Shown: positions 1 through 7,639, numbered from the stretch's first letter. The stretch is 16,392 nt of DNA from Cypionkella sp. (GCA_023255415.1 JALRIN010000048.1:1-16392); one strand, 5' to 3'. Notes: generated by a model not told the origin, from the letters alone. Translations and numbers: made by a program.

Positions 1-762
1 CATCCGAATGGGCAGGGCGGTTTCGTCCAGTATATCACCGGCCACGGTATTGGTCAGCGTTACTTCGGATGTTGGGATCAGCCACCAGCCATTGGTGGTC
101 TGATAGGCGTCATCTGCGAATTTCGGCAGGTTGCCGGTGCCAAACATCGCCTCGTCCTTGACCAGAACCGGCGCCCACATCTCGGTCAGCCCGTGTTGGT
201 CGATATGGGTATCAAGCATGAATTGCGCCAAAGCCCGGTGCAGGCGGGTGACGGCACCTTTCAGCACCACAAAGCGCGCGCCCGAAAGCTTGGCGGCGGT
301 TTCAAAATCCATGCCGGGCTTGATGCCGGCAATCTCAAAATGCTCGACAGGGGTAAAGTCGAAGGCGCGCGGATTGCCCCAGCGGCGGATCTCGACGTTG
401 TCGTTCTCATCCGCGCCGTCGGGCACTTCGTCCAGCGGCAGGTTGGCAATGCCCATCAAGAGATCGCGCAGCGCGTTGTCCAGCTCGGCGGCCTCGGCGG
501 CCATCGCCGCACTCTCGGCCTTTTGCTCGGTGACAAAGGCGCGCAGGCGGCTGAATTCGGCGTCGTCACCGCGGGCTTTGGCAGCACCCGCCTCTTTCGA
601 GGCGGCGTTTTGCTCGGCCTGTGCGGTTTCCGAGGCCAAAATCTTGGCGCGGCGGGATTCGTCGATGCCAAGAATTTGATCTGTCAACCCAATCAGGCCC
701 CGGCGGTTCAGGGCGGCTTCAAAAGCGGCGGGATTTTCACGGATGGCGCGGATGTCGTGCAT
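1..762 (-). CDS. serS: Seryl-tRNA synthetase, 3' end cut by window edge
   Basis: Cytoplasmic class II aminoacyl-tRNA synthetase that charges tRNA-Ser (and tRNA-Sec where present) with serine. The first 254 codons are present and the frame runs off the left edge without a stop; the family is usually about 430 residues. The start MHDIRAIRENPAAF is the typical family N-terminus. The next roughly 100 residues (rich in Ala, Glu, Arg, Lys) correspond to the long helical arm that grips the tRNA variable arm. Near the break, FGTGNLPKF, LIPTSEVTLTNTV and LDETALPIRM match the start of the catalytic domain, ending just before the motif 2 region; motifs 2 and 3 lie outside. The start is supported by AGAGG six bases upstream. 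It is divergent from yajC across a 206-base gap. Identity is firm; only the C-terminal half is unseen. Confidence 0.95.
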   Translation of the reverse strand, partial: MHDIRAIRENPAAFEAALNRRGLIGLTDQILGIDESRRAKILASETAQAEQNAASKEAGAAKARGDDAEFSRLRAFVTEQKAESAAMAAEAAELDNALRDLLMGIANLPLDEVPDGADENDNVEIRRWGNPRAFDFTPVEHFEIAGIKPGMDFETAAKLSGARFVVLKGAVTRLHRALAQFMLDTHIDQHGLTEMWAPVLVKDEAMFGTGNLPKFADDAYQTTNGWWLIPTSEVTLTNTVAGDILDETALPIRM

Positions 763-968
763 GTCAGCCTCTTTGGCAAGGATTTGGTCCTGTCTATGCC
801 CGATTTGACACCAAAGGGGAAGGGTTGCGGCGCTTTGCTCTGGCATTTGCCGCAACATTGCTTAGATGGGGTCCAAGGCTTGTCTGCCTTGCCTATCGCC
901 GCGCGCGCGTCTAGGGTGCGGCCCGAGAAAACAGGGGTTTATCCCCAAAGATGACAGAGAGGACGCCT
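763..968. other. Divergent intergenic region serS / yajC
   Basis: This 206-base gap carries no gene and must hold the promoters of serS (leftward) and of the yajC-led cluster (rightward). A TTGACA hexamer sits at 805-810 on the plus strand, but no convincing -10 box follows at 16-18 bases. A run of alternating GC lies at about 899-908. The only clear signals are the two ribosome binding sites at its ends. I see no hairpin terminator or convincing operator. Confidence 0.5.
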
Positions 969-1301
969 ATGTTCGTATCCCCCGCTTTCGCTCAGGCCGC
1001 CGGTGGCGCTGCTGGTGGCTCGGCTTTTGGCCAGCTGCTGATTTTGCCCGTGGTCTTTGCGATCATGTATTTCCTGATGATCCGTCCGCAGCAGAAAAAG
1101 ATGAAAGAAGCCAAGGCCATGGTCGATGCGCTGCGTCGCGGCGATCAGGTTTTGACCCAAGGTGGCATCCTTGGCAAAGTAAGCAAGGTCAATGACGACG
1201 GCGTGCTGGAAGTCGAAATTGCCGAGGGCGTGAAGGTCAAAGTGCTCAAGCAGACCATCGTGCAAGTGATGAATAAAACCGAACCCGCTAACGCTGCCTG
1301 A
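969..1301 (+). CDS. yajC: YajC, Sec translocon accessory subunit
   Basis: Small inner-membrane protein of the SecDF-YajC complex that associates with SecYEG and assists protein export. The product is 110 residues, the usual length. A short N-terminal stretch is followed by one membrane helix (about residues 20-38) ending in the family hallmark MIRPQQKKMKE (37-47). A soluble domain follows with RRGDQVLTQGGILGKV (56-71), the conserved YajC core. An in-frame ATG lies 18 bases upstream at 951, but the Shine-Dalgarno-like AGAGAGGA (955-962) sits between the two and points to 969. secD begins 12 bases after the stop, so the genes are probably co-transcribed. Identity is very secure. Confidence 0.96.
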   Translation: MFVSPAFAQAAGGAAGGSAFGQLLILPVVFAIMYFLMIRPQQKKMKEAKAMVDALRRGDQVLTQGGILGKVSKVNDDGVLEVEIAEGVKVKVLKQTIVQVMNKTEPANAA

Positions 1302-1312
1302 ACGGATTTCCG

Positions 1313-2980
1313 ATGTTGTACACGCCGCTGTGGAAGCGCCTTTTGATCTTTGCCCTTTGTGCATGGGGCTTGGCGTCTTCGCTTCCGAACCTGTTCTATT
1401 CCAAAGTTGAACAGCATAATGACGCGGCCACTGCGATTGCAGCGGCGGGCGGGGTGGCAACATCGGACCAAAGCACTGCTTTGGCGCAATGGCCGCAGGT
1501 TTTGCCTTCGGCCTTGGTCAATCTGGGGCTTGATCTGCGCGGCGGTGCGCATTTGCTGGCCGAAGTGCAGGTGGCTGATGTCTACAGTCAGCGCATTGAT
1601 GCGATGTGGCCCCAGGTGCGCGACGCATTGCGCGATCTGCGCGATCAGGTTGGGGCAGTGCGGCGGATGCCTTCGGTTCCCGGCGTGCTGCGGGTGCAGA
1701 TTGCCAATGCCGATCAGATTTCGGTGGCAGTTGCCAAGGTGGCGACTTTGGCAACCCCCGTCGCCAGTCTGACCGGCGTTGGTCAAGACGACATCGTGGT
1801 CACAGCCGAGGGGGCGGAGGTTGTGGTGCAACTGTCTGAACCCGAGCGGGTGGCGACAGACAACCGCACTATGCAGCAAAGCCTTGAAATCGTGCGCCGC
1901 CGGATTGATGCGGCAGGTACCCGCGAGCCGACAATTCAGCGCCAAGGCACCGACCGGATCTTGATCGAAGTGCCCGGCATTGGGTCAGCACAAGAACTCA
2001 AAGCCCTGATCGGCACCACGGCCAAGCTGACCTTTAACCCCGTGGTGCAGCAAACCACCAATGCCGCAGCCGACCCCGGCCCGCGCAATTCGCTGCTGCC
2101 TGCGGCGGATCAAAAGGGGCTTTATTATATCATCTCGGACGAGGCTGTTGTCAGCGGTGAAGAGTTGACCGACGCGCAGCCTTCGTTTGACCAAAACGGC
2201 CAGCCTGCGGTCAGCTTCAAGTTCAACGTTTCGGGCGCGCGCAAGTTTGGCGAGTATACCGGCGCACATGTGAACGAACCTTTTGCGATTGTGCTTGATG
2301 GCGCGGTGATTTCTGCGCCGCGGATCAATCAGGCGATCACCGGCGGATCTGGCATCATCACCGGCAACTTTAGTTTAGAGGAATCGACCAATCTGGCGGT
2401 CTTGCTGCGGGCAGGGGCCCTGCCTGCAAAGATGAATTTTCTGGAAGAGCGCACGGTTGGCCCTGAATTGGGGCAAGACAGCATTGATGCGGGCAAAAAG
2501 GCTGCGGTGATCGGCATTCTGGCGGTGGGTCTGTTTATGATCGCCTGCTACGGCTTGTTCGGGGTCTTTGCCAATATCGCGCTGGTGATCAACATGGCGC
2601 TGATCTTTGGGGTTTTGGCCAGCATCGGCGGCACCCTGACGCTGCCTGGCATTGGCGGCATCGTGCTGACCATTGGCATGGCGGTGGATGCTAACGTTCT
2701 GGTGTTCGAGCGGATTCGCGAAGAGTTGCGCATTCAAAAAAGCCCTGCGCGCGCCATCGAGATTGGCTACGAGCGGGCGATGAGCGCGATTATCGACGCC
2801 AATTTGACCACGCTGATCACGGCGGGCGTGCTGTTCTTCCTTGGGGCTGGCCCCGTGCGCGGCTTTGCCGTCACGCTGGGGATTGGCATTATCACCTCGG
2901 TGTTCAGCGCGATCTTTGTGACGCGGTTTTTGGTCGAATTCTGGTTCAACTGGCGTAAGCCAAAAACGATTGTGGTGTAA
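1313..2980 (+). CDS. secD: Protein translocase subunit SecD
   Basis: Inner-membrane subunit that, with SecF, uses the proton gradient to help pull exported proteins through SecYEG. The product is 555 residues, normal for a proteobacterial SecD. Visible are an N-terminal membrane helix (about 7-28), the LGLDLRGG motif (71-78) opening the periplasmic P1 domain, and a membrane block of about five helices in the C-terminal 180 residues. GPELG (from 383) precedes the block and AVDANVLVFERIREE (from 457) carries the conserved acidic residue region tied to proton transfer. It follows yajC by 11 bases and precedes secF by 11 bases. The upstream Shine-Dalgarno is weak (ACGGA), so translation may depend on coupling to yajC. 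No truncation or frameshift is seen. Confidence 0.97.
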   Translation: MLYTPLWKRLLIFALCAWGLASSLPNLFYSKVEQHNDAATAIAAAGGVATSDQSTALAQWPQVLPSALVNLGLDLRGGAHLLAEVQVADVYSQRIDAMWPQVRDALRDLRDQVGAVRRMPSVPGVLRVQIANADQISVAVAKVATLATPVASLTGVGQDDIVVTAEGAEVVVQLSEPERVATDNRTMQQSLEIVRRRIDAAGTREPTIQRQGTDRILIEVPGIGSAQELKALIGTTAKLTFNPVVQQTTNAAADPGPRNSLLPAADQKGLYYIISDEAVVSGEELTDAQPSFDQNGQPAVSFKFNVSGARKFGEYTGAHVNEPFAIVLDGAVISAPRINQAITGGSGIITGNFSLEESTNLAVLLRAGALPAKMNFLEERTVGPELGQDSIDAGKKAAVIGILAVGLFMIACYGLFGVFANIALVINMALIFGVLASIGGTLTLPGIGGIVLTIGMAVDANVLVFERIREELRIQKSPARAIEIGYERAMSAIIDANLTTLITAGVLFFLGAGPVRGFAVTLGIGIITSVFSAIFVTRFLVEFWFNWRKPKTIVV

Positions 2981-2991
2981 GGAGAGACCTC

Positions 2992-3969
2992 ATGGCTTGG
3001 CGTTTGCGGCTTGCACCCGAAAAAACAAATATCGACTTTTTCAAAATTCAATGGCTGACCTTTGGCGGCTCGATGGCGCTTATGGTTGCGGCCTTTGTGT
3101 TTTGGGGCATGTATGGGCTGAATTTCGGCATTGATTTCAAAGGCGGCACCACGATCCGCACGGAATCAAGCCAGCCGGTTGATGTCGGCGCCTATCGCAA
3201 GGCACTTGACGGCTTGGCGATTGGCGATGTGGTGATAACCGAAGTGTTCGACCCAACCTTCCGCGCCGATCAGCATGTGGCTCAAGTGCGGGTGTCTTCT
3301 GCCGATTCCGAGCAGGCGGTTAGCGACGAGGCCGTGGGCGCAGTTCAGGCGGCGCTGACCGCTTTGGATCCGGCGATCAAGTTCCCATCGGTGGAAACTG
3401 TGGGGCCAAAGGTTTCGGGCGAATTGGTGAAAACCTCGGTGATCGCGGTGGCCACGACATCGATCTTGATAATGCTTTACATCTGGATGCGCTTTGAATG
3501 GCAGTTTGCCTTGGGGGCGGTGCTGGCGCTGCTGCATGATGTTTTCATCACGGTAGGGATTTTTGCGCTGTTCCAGATTAAATTCGATCTGACGATCATC
3601 GCGGCGCTGCTGACGATCTTGGGCTATTCGATCAACGACACCGTGGTGGTCTTTGACCGTCTGCGTGAAAACCTGATCAAATACAAAACCATGCCGTTAA
3701 AAGAGGTGATGAACCTTTCGGTCAACGAGACCCTGAGCCGGACGCTGATGACATCGCTGACCACATTGATTGCGGTTGGGGCGATGCTGGTGTTTGGCGG
3801 CGATGTGATCCGTGGATTTTCCTTTGCGATCTTTGTTGGCGTGGTTTTGGGCACCTATTCTTCGGTCTATGTCGCCAAGAACATCGTGCTAATGATCGGT
3901 TTGGATCGCAGCGATAAGCCGAAGAATGGTCTCCCGTCTGACCATGAATTCGCCAATATCGACGCGTGA
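2992..3969 (+). CDS. secF: Protein translocase subunit SecF
   Basis: Partner of SecD in the proton-driven export-assist complex of the inner membrane. The product is 325 residues. A first helix (about 20-42) leads to FGIDFKGGT (45-53), the SecF equivalent of the SecD LDLRGG motif. The C-terminal half holds about five helices with GYSINDTVVVFDRL (211-224), the SecF signature in the proton pathway. The C-terminal tail is short and polar. The start has a strong GGAGAG five bases upstream. SecD and SecF are separate genes here, as is usual in proteobacteria. The 3' end may overlap the next gene, depending on that gene's start. Confidence 0.97.
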   Translation: MAWRLRLAPEKTNIDFFKIQWLTFGGSMALMVAAFVFWGMYGLNFGIDFKGGTTIRTESSQPVDVGAYRKALDGLAIGDVVITEVFDPTFRADQHVAQVRVSSADSEQAVSDEAVGAVQAALTALDPAIKFPSVETVGPKVSGELVKTSVIAVATTSILIMLYIWMRFEWQFALGAVLALLHDVFITVGIFALFQIKFDLTIIAALLTILGYSINDTVVVFDRLRENLIKYKTMPLKEVMNLSVNETLSRTLMTSLTTLIAVGAMLVFGGDVIRGFSFAIFVGVVLGTYSSVYVAKNIVLMIGLDRSDKPKNGLPSDHEFANIDA

Positions 3970-3973
3970 TCGG

Positions 3974-4330
3974 ATGCGTTTGACCGAAATCAGCTATGGT
4001 TCGGCGCTGGCGATTGAAAGCTATGGGCCGGGGTTTTTCCGCGTCGGCACCCATGTGTTGCGCGGGGCGTCATTGATCACGCCATGGGATGCGGGCGCTT
4101 GGGGCGGCTTGCTGGATATGGCAGCGCCCTTGTCGCTTGCGGGCAAGATTGATGTGCTGCTGGTGGGCTTGGGCCCCGAGGTGTCAAGCATTCCGCGCGG
4201 CTTTCGTCAAGCCTTGGAAGAGGCGGGCATCGGGGTCGAGCCGATGAACACGCCTGCCGCCTGCCGCACCTATAACGTGCTGCTGGGCGAGGGGCGGCGG
4301 ATTGCGGCGGCGGTGCTGCCGGTTCCCTAA
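3974..4330 (+). CDS. Mth938-like domain protein (DUF498 / NDUFAF3-related)
   Basis: Small soluble protein of the Mth938-like family (Pfam DUF498), about 118 residues. The family includes the mitochondrial complex I assembly factor NDUFAF3, but the bacterial role is not established. Family features visible are SYGPGFFRVG near the N-terminus, ITPWDAGAWGG, a central VDVLLVG-type strand (here IDVLLVGLG) and the C-terminal TPAACRTYNVLLGEGRR. Start choice is uncertain: ATG at 3974 gives the family-typical MRLTEISYG and lies just past the secF stop, while in-frame ATGs at 3944 and 3926 would overlap secF by 26 and 44 bases. None has a strong Shine-Dalgarno. Its position between secF and ccmA matches other Rhodobacterales, so it may be co-transcribed with membrane-protein biogenesis genes. 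Confidence 0.88.
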   Translation: MRLTEISYGSALAIESYGPGFFRVGTHVLRGASLITPWDAGAWGGLLDMAAPLSLAGKIDVLLVGLGPEVSSIPRGFRQALEEAGIGVEPMNTPAACRTYNVLLGEGRRIAAAVLPVP

Positions 4331-4384
4331 GACGCGTTGTCGCGCCCCCTTTCGTGAAGGCGCAGGCTGCGGTAGGGGTAAGGG

Positions 4385-5011
4385 ATGGAAATGCGGGTTC
4401 ACGATCTGACAGTTGCGCGCGCCGGAATTGCGGTGCTGGAGGGGGTAAGCTTTGCGCTGGCGCCCGGTGCTGCTTTGGTGCTGCGCGGACCCAATGGCAT
4501 TGGCAAGACCACCTTATTGCGCACGCTGGCGGGGCTGCAACCCGCAATGGCGGGCAGGGTCGAGGTGGCGACCGAGGCGGTAGCCTATGCCGCCCATGCC
4601 GACGGGATCAAAACCGTTTTAAGCGTGCGCGAGAACCTTGCGTTTTGGGCCAGTGCTTATGGGGGTGGCGATGTCGGCCGTGCTTTGGCGGCGATGAATT
4701 TGCAAGCCTTGGCCGATCGCCGCGCCGCCAATCTGTCGGCAGGACAAAAGCGGCGGCTGGGGCTGGCACGGCTTTTGGTGACGGGCCGTCCGATCTGGGT
4801 GATGGACGAACCGACGGTCTCGCTTGATACCGCCTCGGTCGCGCTTTTTGCCGGCGTTTTGCGCGGGCATCTGGCCACGGGTGGATCGGCGCTGATTGCC
4901 ACCCATATTGATCTGGGTCTAGAGGCCAAGGTGCTGGATCTGACCCCCTATAAGGCGCGTGCGCCGCAGATGGGTGGGCGCATTGGCGCTTTTGATGAGG
5001 CATTTGAATGA
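4385..5011 (+). CDS. ccmA: CcmA, haem exporter ATP-binding protein
   Basis: ATPase of the CcmABCD ABC complex that, in System I cytochrome c maturation, releases haem-loaded CcmE from CcmC. The product is 208 residues, the usual CcmA length. All ABC elements are present: Walker A GPNGIGKT (35-42), signature LSAGQ (117-121), Walker B IWVMDE (137-142), D-loop SLD and the switch histidine in ATH (H174). ATG at 4385 follows a GGGGTAAGGG stretch; an in-frame ATG at 4391 is a minor alternative. It starts 54 bases after the Mth938-like gene, and that gap shows nothing notable. It overlaps ccmB by four bases (ATGA), which suggests coupled translation and equal dosage. Confidence 0.96.
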   Translation: MEMRVHDLTVARAGIAVLEGVSFALAPGAALVLRGPNGIGKTTLLRTLAGLQPAMAGRVEVATEAVAYAAHADGIKTVLSVRENLAFWASAYGGGDVGRALAAMNLQALADRRAANLSAGQKRRLGLARLLVTGRPIWVMDEPTVSLDTASVALFAGVLRGHLATGGSALIATHIDLGLEAKVLDLTPYKARAPQMGGRIGAFDEAFE

Positions 5012-5664
5012 AGGCGCTGTTGATCCGTGACATGCGGCTTGCAATGCGGGCTGGCGGAGGCTTTGGCTTGGGGCTTGCGTTTTTCCTGCTGGTGGCGGTG
5101 ATCGTGCCTTTGGGCGTGGGGCCCGAGCAGGCGGTGCTGGGGCGAATTGCGCCGGGGATCTTGTGGGTGGGCGCGCTGCTGTCGTGCCTGTTGTCGCTGG
5201 ACCGGATTTTTGCGCTGGATTTCGAGGATGGATCGCTGGATCTGCTGGCGACCTCGCCGATGCCGCTGGAAGGTGTGGTGGCGGTGAAATCGGCGGCGCA
5301 TTGGCTGGTGACGGGGCTGCCTTTGGTGGTGGTCTCGCCGATGCTTGGGCTTTTGTTGAACTTGGCGCCTGCGGGCTATGTCTGGCTGCTGGCAAGTCTT
5401 GCCTTGGGCACGCCCGCGCTGTCGGTGATTGGCAGCTTTGGTGCGGCGCTAACGGTCGGGTTGAAACGCGGCGGGCTGTTGATGAGCCTTTTGGTGCTGC
5501 CGCTTTACATGCCGACGCTGATTTTTGGTGCCGAAGTTGTGAAGCGCGGCGCGCAGGGTTTGGCGGTAGCAACGCCCTTGGCGCTGCTGGCGGCGATTAC
5601 GGCGGGATCTTTGGCGATGTTGCCTTTTGCGGCGGCTGCGGCGATCCGTGTGAATTTACGATAG
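5008..5664 (+). CDS. ccmB: CcmB, haem exporter membrane subunit
   Basis: Polytopic membrane partner of CcmA in the cytochrome c maturation ABC complex. The product is 218 residues, close to the 220 of characterised members, and is very hydrophobic with about six predicted helices. The family-conserved stretch LDRIFALDFEDGSLDLL (about 69-85) followed by SPMPLEG is the cytoplasmic loop thought to contact CcmA. The start lies inside the ccmA stop (ATGA), and ccmC begins eight bases after the stop. A coherent frame and normal length argue for an intact gene. Confidence 0.95.
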   Translation: MKALLIRDMRLAMRAGGGFGLGLAFFLLVAVIVPLGVGPEQAVLGRIAPGILWVGALLSCLLSLDRIFALDFEDGSLDLLATSPMPLEGVVAVKSAAHWLVTGLPLVVVSPMLGLLLNLAPAGYVWLLASLALGTPALSVIGSFGAALTVGLKRGGLLMSLLVLPLYMPTLIFGAEVVKRGAQGLAVATPLALLAAITAGSLAMLPFAAAAAIRVNLR

Positions 5665-5672
5665 GGGTAAGA

Positions 5673-6401
5673 ATGTCGATCTGGGAATATGCCAATCCAA
5701 AGCGGTTCATGCAAACCTCGGGGGTCTTGCTGCCTTGGGTGACGGGGCTGGCCTTGCTGTGCTTGTTGGTCGGGCTGATCTGGGGGTTCTTTTTCACCCC
5801 CGATGCCGATAAATTCGGCTCGACCGTCAAGATCATCTATCTGCATGTGCCCGCCGCGATGATGGCGATTTCGGCCTGGATGATGATGCTGGTGACCAGT
5901 CTGATCTGGCTGATTAGGCGCCATCACGTCAGCGCGCTAAGTGCCAAGGCGGCGGCCCCGGTGGGGCTGACCTTTACCGTGATCGGGCTGGTGACCGGGG
6001 CGATCTGGGGCGAGCCGATGTGGGGCACCTGGTGGGCTTGGGATCCGCGGCTGACGTCTTTCCTTATTCTGGCGCTGTTTTATCTGGGCTATCTGGCGCT
6101 GTGGGAGGCGGTCGAGGATAAGGACACCGCCGCCGATCTGACCAGTGTGCTTTGCATCGTGGGGTCGGTTTTTGCTTTTCTAAGCCGCTATGCGGTGTTG
6201 TTTTGGAACCAAGGTCTGCATCAGGGCGCCAGCCTGTCGATGGATAAGACCGAGCATGTCTCGGATGTCTATTGGCTGCCATTGGTGGTCTGTATTGCGG
6301 GCTTTGTGCTGTTGTTTGTGACGCTGGTCTTGCTGCGGACACGGACGGAAATTCGCGCGCGCAGGCTTTCGGCGCTGCTGGCAAGGGAGCGTTTGGCATG
6401 A
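5673..6401 (+). CDS. ccmC: CcmC, haem-handling protein for CcmE loading
   Basis: Inner-membrane protein that presents haem to the chaperone CcmE. The product is 242 residues with about six membrane helices. The tryptophan-rich motif GTWWAWDPRLTS (118-129) is intact. H58 (YLHVP) and H183 (LHQGAS) are positioned like H60 and H184 of E. coli CcmC, the axial haem ligands. The frame stays open far upstream into ccmB, but the true start is ATG 5673: it has AGGGGTAAGA directly before it and gives the standard N-terminus MSIWEYANPKRF. The stop overlaps the ccmD start. All residues expected for function are present. Confidence 0.97.
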   Translation: MSIWEYANPKRFMQTSGVLLPWVTGLALLCLLVGLIWGFFFTPDADKFGSTVKIIYLHVPAAMMAISAWMMMLVTSLIWLIRRHHVSALSAKAAAPVGLTFTVIGLVTGAIWGEPMWGTWWAWDPRLTSFLILALFYLGYLALWEAVEDKDTAADLTSVLCIVGSVFAFLSRYAVLFWNQGLHQGASLSMDKTEHVSDVYWLPLVVCIAGFVLLFVTLVLLRTRTEIRARRLSALLARERLA

Positions 6402-6559
6402 TGCCGGAACTTGGGAAATACGCAGGCGCGGTGATCGGGTCTTATGCGGCTTCGGTGGTTATTCTGCTGGCGCTGGTGGCTTGGTCGCTGTGGCGCGGGG
6501 CGGCGGTCAAGCGCACCTTGGCCGAGGTGGAAGCGCGGCAGGAGAGCAGCAATGGGTAA
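6398..6559 (+). CDS. ccmD: CcmD, small membrane subunit of haem exporter
   Basis: Single-span membrane peptide needed for release of holo-CcmE from the CcmABCD complex. The product is 53 residues, as expected for CcmD. A short polar N-terminus (MMPELGKYAG) leads into one helix (about 13-32), followed by a basic and acidic tail (VKRTLAEVEARQE) typical of the family. Two adjacent ATGs are available: 6398 overlaps the ccmC stop (ATGA), and 6401 is three bases later. AGGGAG at 6384-6389 serves either. The open frame extends further upstream, but that part is ccmC read out of frame. The last eight bases overlap ccmG. Confidence 0.9.
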   Translation: MMPELGKYAGAVIGSYAASVVILLALVAWSLWRGAAVKRTLAEVEARQESSNG

Positions 6560-7085
6560 GTGGTTGATGTTCTTGCCACCCGCGTTGTTTCTGGGTCTTG
6601 CTGTGGTGTTTTATGTCGGCATGCAGCGGCAGAACCCCGAAGACATTCCTTCGGTGTTCTTGGATAAACAGGCCCCCAACATCAGCGCTGGCGAACTTGC
6701 AGGCTTTGCCGGTGTCGCGGACGCGGATCTGCGGCGTGGCGATGTGGTTTTGGTAAACTTTTGGGCCAGCTGGTGCCCGCCCTGCCGCGCCGAGAACCCG
6801 ACATTGCTGAAACTGCAAGCCGAGGGCATTCGCATCATTGGCGTCAATATGATGGATGATGCCGGCAAGGCGGCGGCGTTTTTGCAAGAAGACGGCAACC
6901 CCTTTGCCGCCATCGCCTTTGATCCCAAGGGCAAGACCCGGCTTGATTGGGGTGTCACCGCCCCGCCCGAGACCTTTATTCTGCGCGGGGATGGCACCAT
7001 CGCCTATAAGTTCATCGGCCCAATGATCGGCAGCGATTACGAGCAACGCTTTCGCCCAGAGTTGGACAAGGCCTTGGGCAAATGA
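6552..7085 (+). CDS. ccmG: CcmG/DsbE, thioredoxin-like apocytochrome reductase
   Basis: Membrane-anchored periplasmic thioredoxin-fold protein that keeps apocytochrome c CXXCH cysteines reduced for haem attachment. The product is 177 residues. An N-terminal anchor helix (about 5-22) is followed by the DIPSVFLDKQAP segment typical of the family and the active site WCPPC (C75, C78) in NFWASWCPPCRAENP. The cis-proline loop reads GVTAPPETF, where many members have GVYGAPETF; the functional proline is kept. The start is fixed by GGAGAG at 6541-6546, five bases upstream, and overlaps ccmD by eight bases. R. capsulatus calls the equivalent gene helX. Confidence 0.95.
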   Translation: MGKWLMFLPPALFLGLAVVFYVGMQRQNPEDIPSVFLDKQAPNISAGELAGFAGVADADLRRGDVVLVNFWASWCPPCRAENPTLLKLQAEGIRIIGVNMMDDAGKAAAFLQEDGNPFAAIAFDPKGKTRLDWGVTAPPETFILRGDGTIAYKFIGPMIGSDYEQRFRPELDKALGK

Positions 7086-7465
7086 AGCTGCGGTGGCTGG
7101 CGGTTTTGCTGCTGGCCGCCCCCAGCGCCGAGGCCAAGCCGGGCACGCCGGGGCCGCCCTATTTCACTGGTATCTATGAGCGTGTTGGCCGTGATGGCGC
7201 GCAGCGCATGTTGAACGATGCGGTCGGCATTCTGCCCTTGGGGCAGGGCGTGGCGATCCGTGCCTGTCAGGGCGCGCCTTTGCAGTTGGGCTTTGGCCCG
7301 GCGTTTGAAATCAACAATCTGATGACAGGGGCGCAGGGATCGGTGGGCTTTGAATGCCTGTTTCACAACAACGGCTATAACCGCCCGATCTTGACCTGCC
7401 GTGGCAAGGATGGCTCGGCCTTTACCTTGTGGCCAACGCGGTTGGCGGATTTAAACTGTGGCTAA
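7082..7465 (+). CDS. Exported four-cysteine protein of unknown function
   Basis: I do not recognise a named family. The 127-residue product has a clear Sec signal peptide (MKLRWLAVLLLAAPSAEA, cleavage about residue 18). The mature part of about 109 residues has four cysteines (62, 92, 106, 126), enough for two disulfides, plus glycine- and aromatic-rich segments such as YFTGIYERVGRDG, FGPAFEINN, FHNNGYNRP and FTLWP. No CXXCH or catalytic motif is seen. The start overlaps the ccmG stop (ATGA), so it is probably coupled to ccmG and is the last gene before the terminator. A periplasmic role linked to cysteine redox or cytochrome maturation is an inference from position only. Confidence 0.8.
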   Translation: MKLRWLAVLLLAAPSAEAKPGTPGPPYFTGIYERVGRDGAQRMLNDAVGILPLGQGVAIRACQGAPLQLGFGPAFEINNLMTGAQGSVGFECLFHNNGYNRPILTCRGKDGSAFTLWPTRLADLNCG

Positions 7466-7474
7466 TCTATAGAA

Positions 7475-7500
7475 AAACCCCGCCCAAGAGGACGGGGTTT
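7475..7500. terminator. Bidirectional intrinsic terminator
   Basis: AAACCCCG (7475-7482) pairs with CGGGGTTT (7493-7500) around a 10-base loop. A run of A precedes and T follows, so the hairpin has a U-tract in both directions, better on the minus strand. It lies between the convergent ends of the secDF-ccm cluster (stop 7465) and the small membrane gene on the other strand (stop 7520), and fits both. Confidence 0.85.
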
Positions 7501-7519
7501 CTGTGGTTTTAGCTGCGGT

Positions 7520-7639
7520 TTACTGGAACAGCGCCATCGCGTTGCCCATGGTCTTTAGAAAGCCCCAGATCAGCGGGGCGCCGACCAAAGCCCAAGCCAG
7601 CACAAGTTGAAGCGTCGTGGTTTTGTTTTCGTTAGACAT
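7520..7639 (-). CDS. MFS transporter small subunit-like 39-residue membrane protein
   Basis: Very short gene of 39 codons plus TAA. The product begins MSNENKTTT and has one hydrophobic helix (about 11-29) containing LAWALVGAPLIWGF. From memory this pattern (polar head, LAW..VG.PL.WG, short tail) matches the family annotated as 'MFS transporter small subunit', found next to OFA-type transporters. The start is strongly supported by AGGAGC seven bases upstream, and that Shine-Dalgarno overlaps the transporter's stop codon region. The gap to the transporter is only nine bases, so the two are almost certainly co-transcribed and probably translationally coupled. The terminator at 7475-7500 follows. 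The biochemical role is unproven; it probably binds or stabilises the transporter. Confidence 0.82.
   Translation of the reverse strand: MSNENKTTTLQLVLAWALVGAPLIWGFLKTMGNAMALFQ

Noticed and set aside
805..810. TTGACA hexamer upstream of yajC as a -35 box
   Set aside because: No -10-like hexamer at 15-19 bases downstream; the following sequence is GC-rich, so it is not called as a promoter.
193..954. Open frame of 253 codons on the plus strand
   Set aside because: It lies antisense to serS and ends in the yajC leader; the minus strand gives a clear SerRS N-terminus with a good ribosome binding site.
951..968. Earlier ATG for yajC adding six residues
   Set aside because: The Shine-Dalgarno-like AGAGAGGA lies after this ATG and serves the ATG at 969.
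5163..5672. Long N-terminal extension of ccmC overlapping ccmB
   Set aside because: It is an alternative-frame reading of ccmB; ATG 5673 has its own ribosome binding site and the standard CcmC N-terminus.
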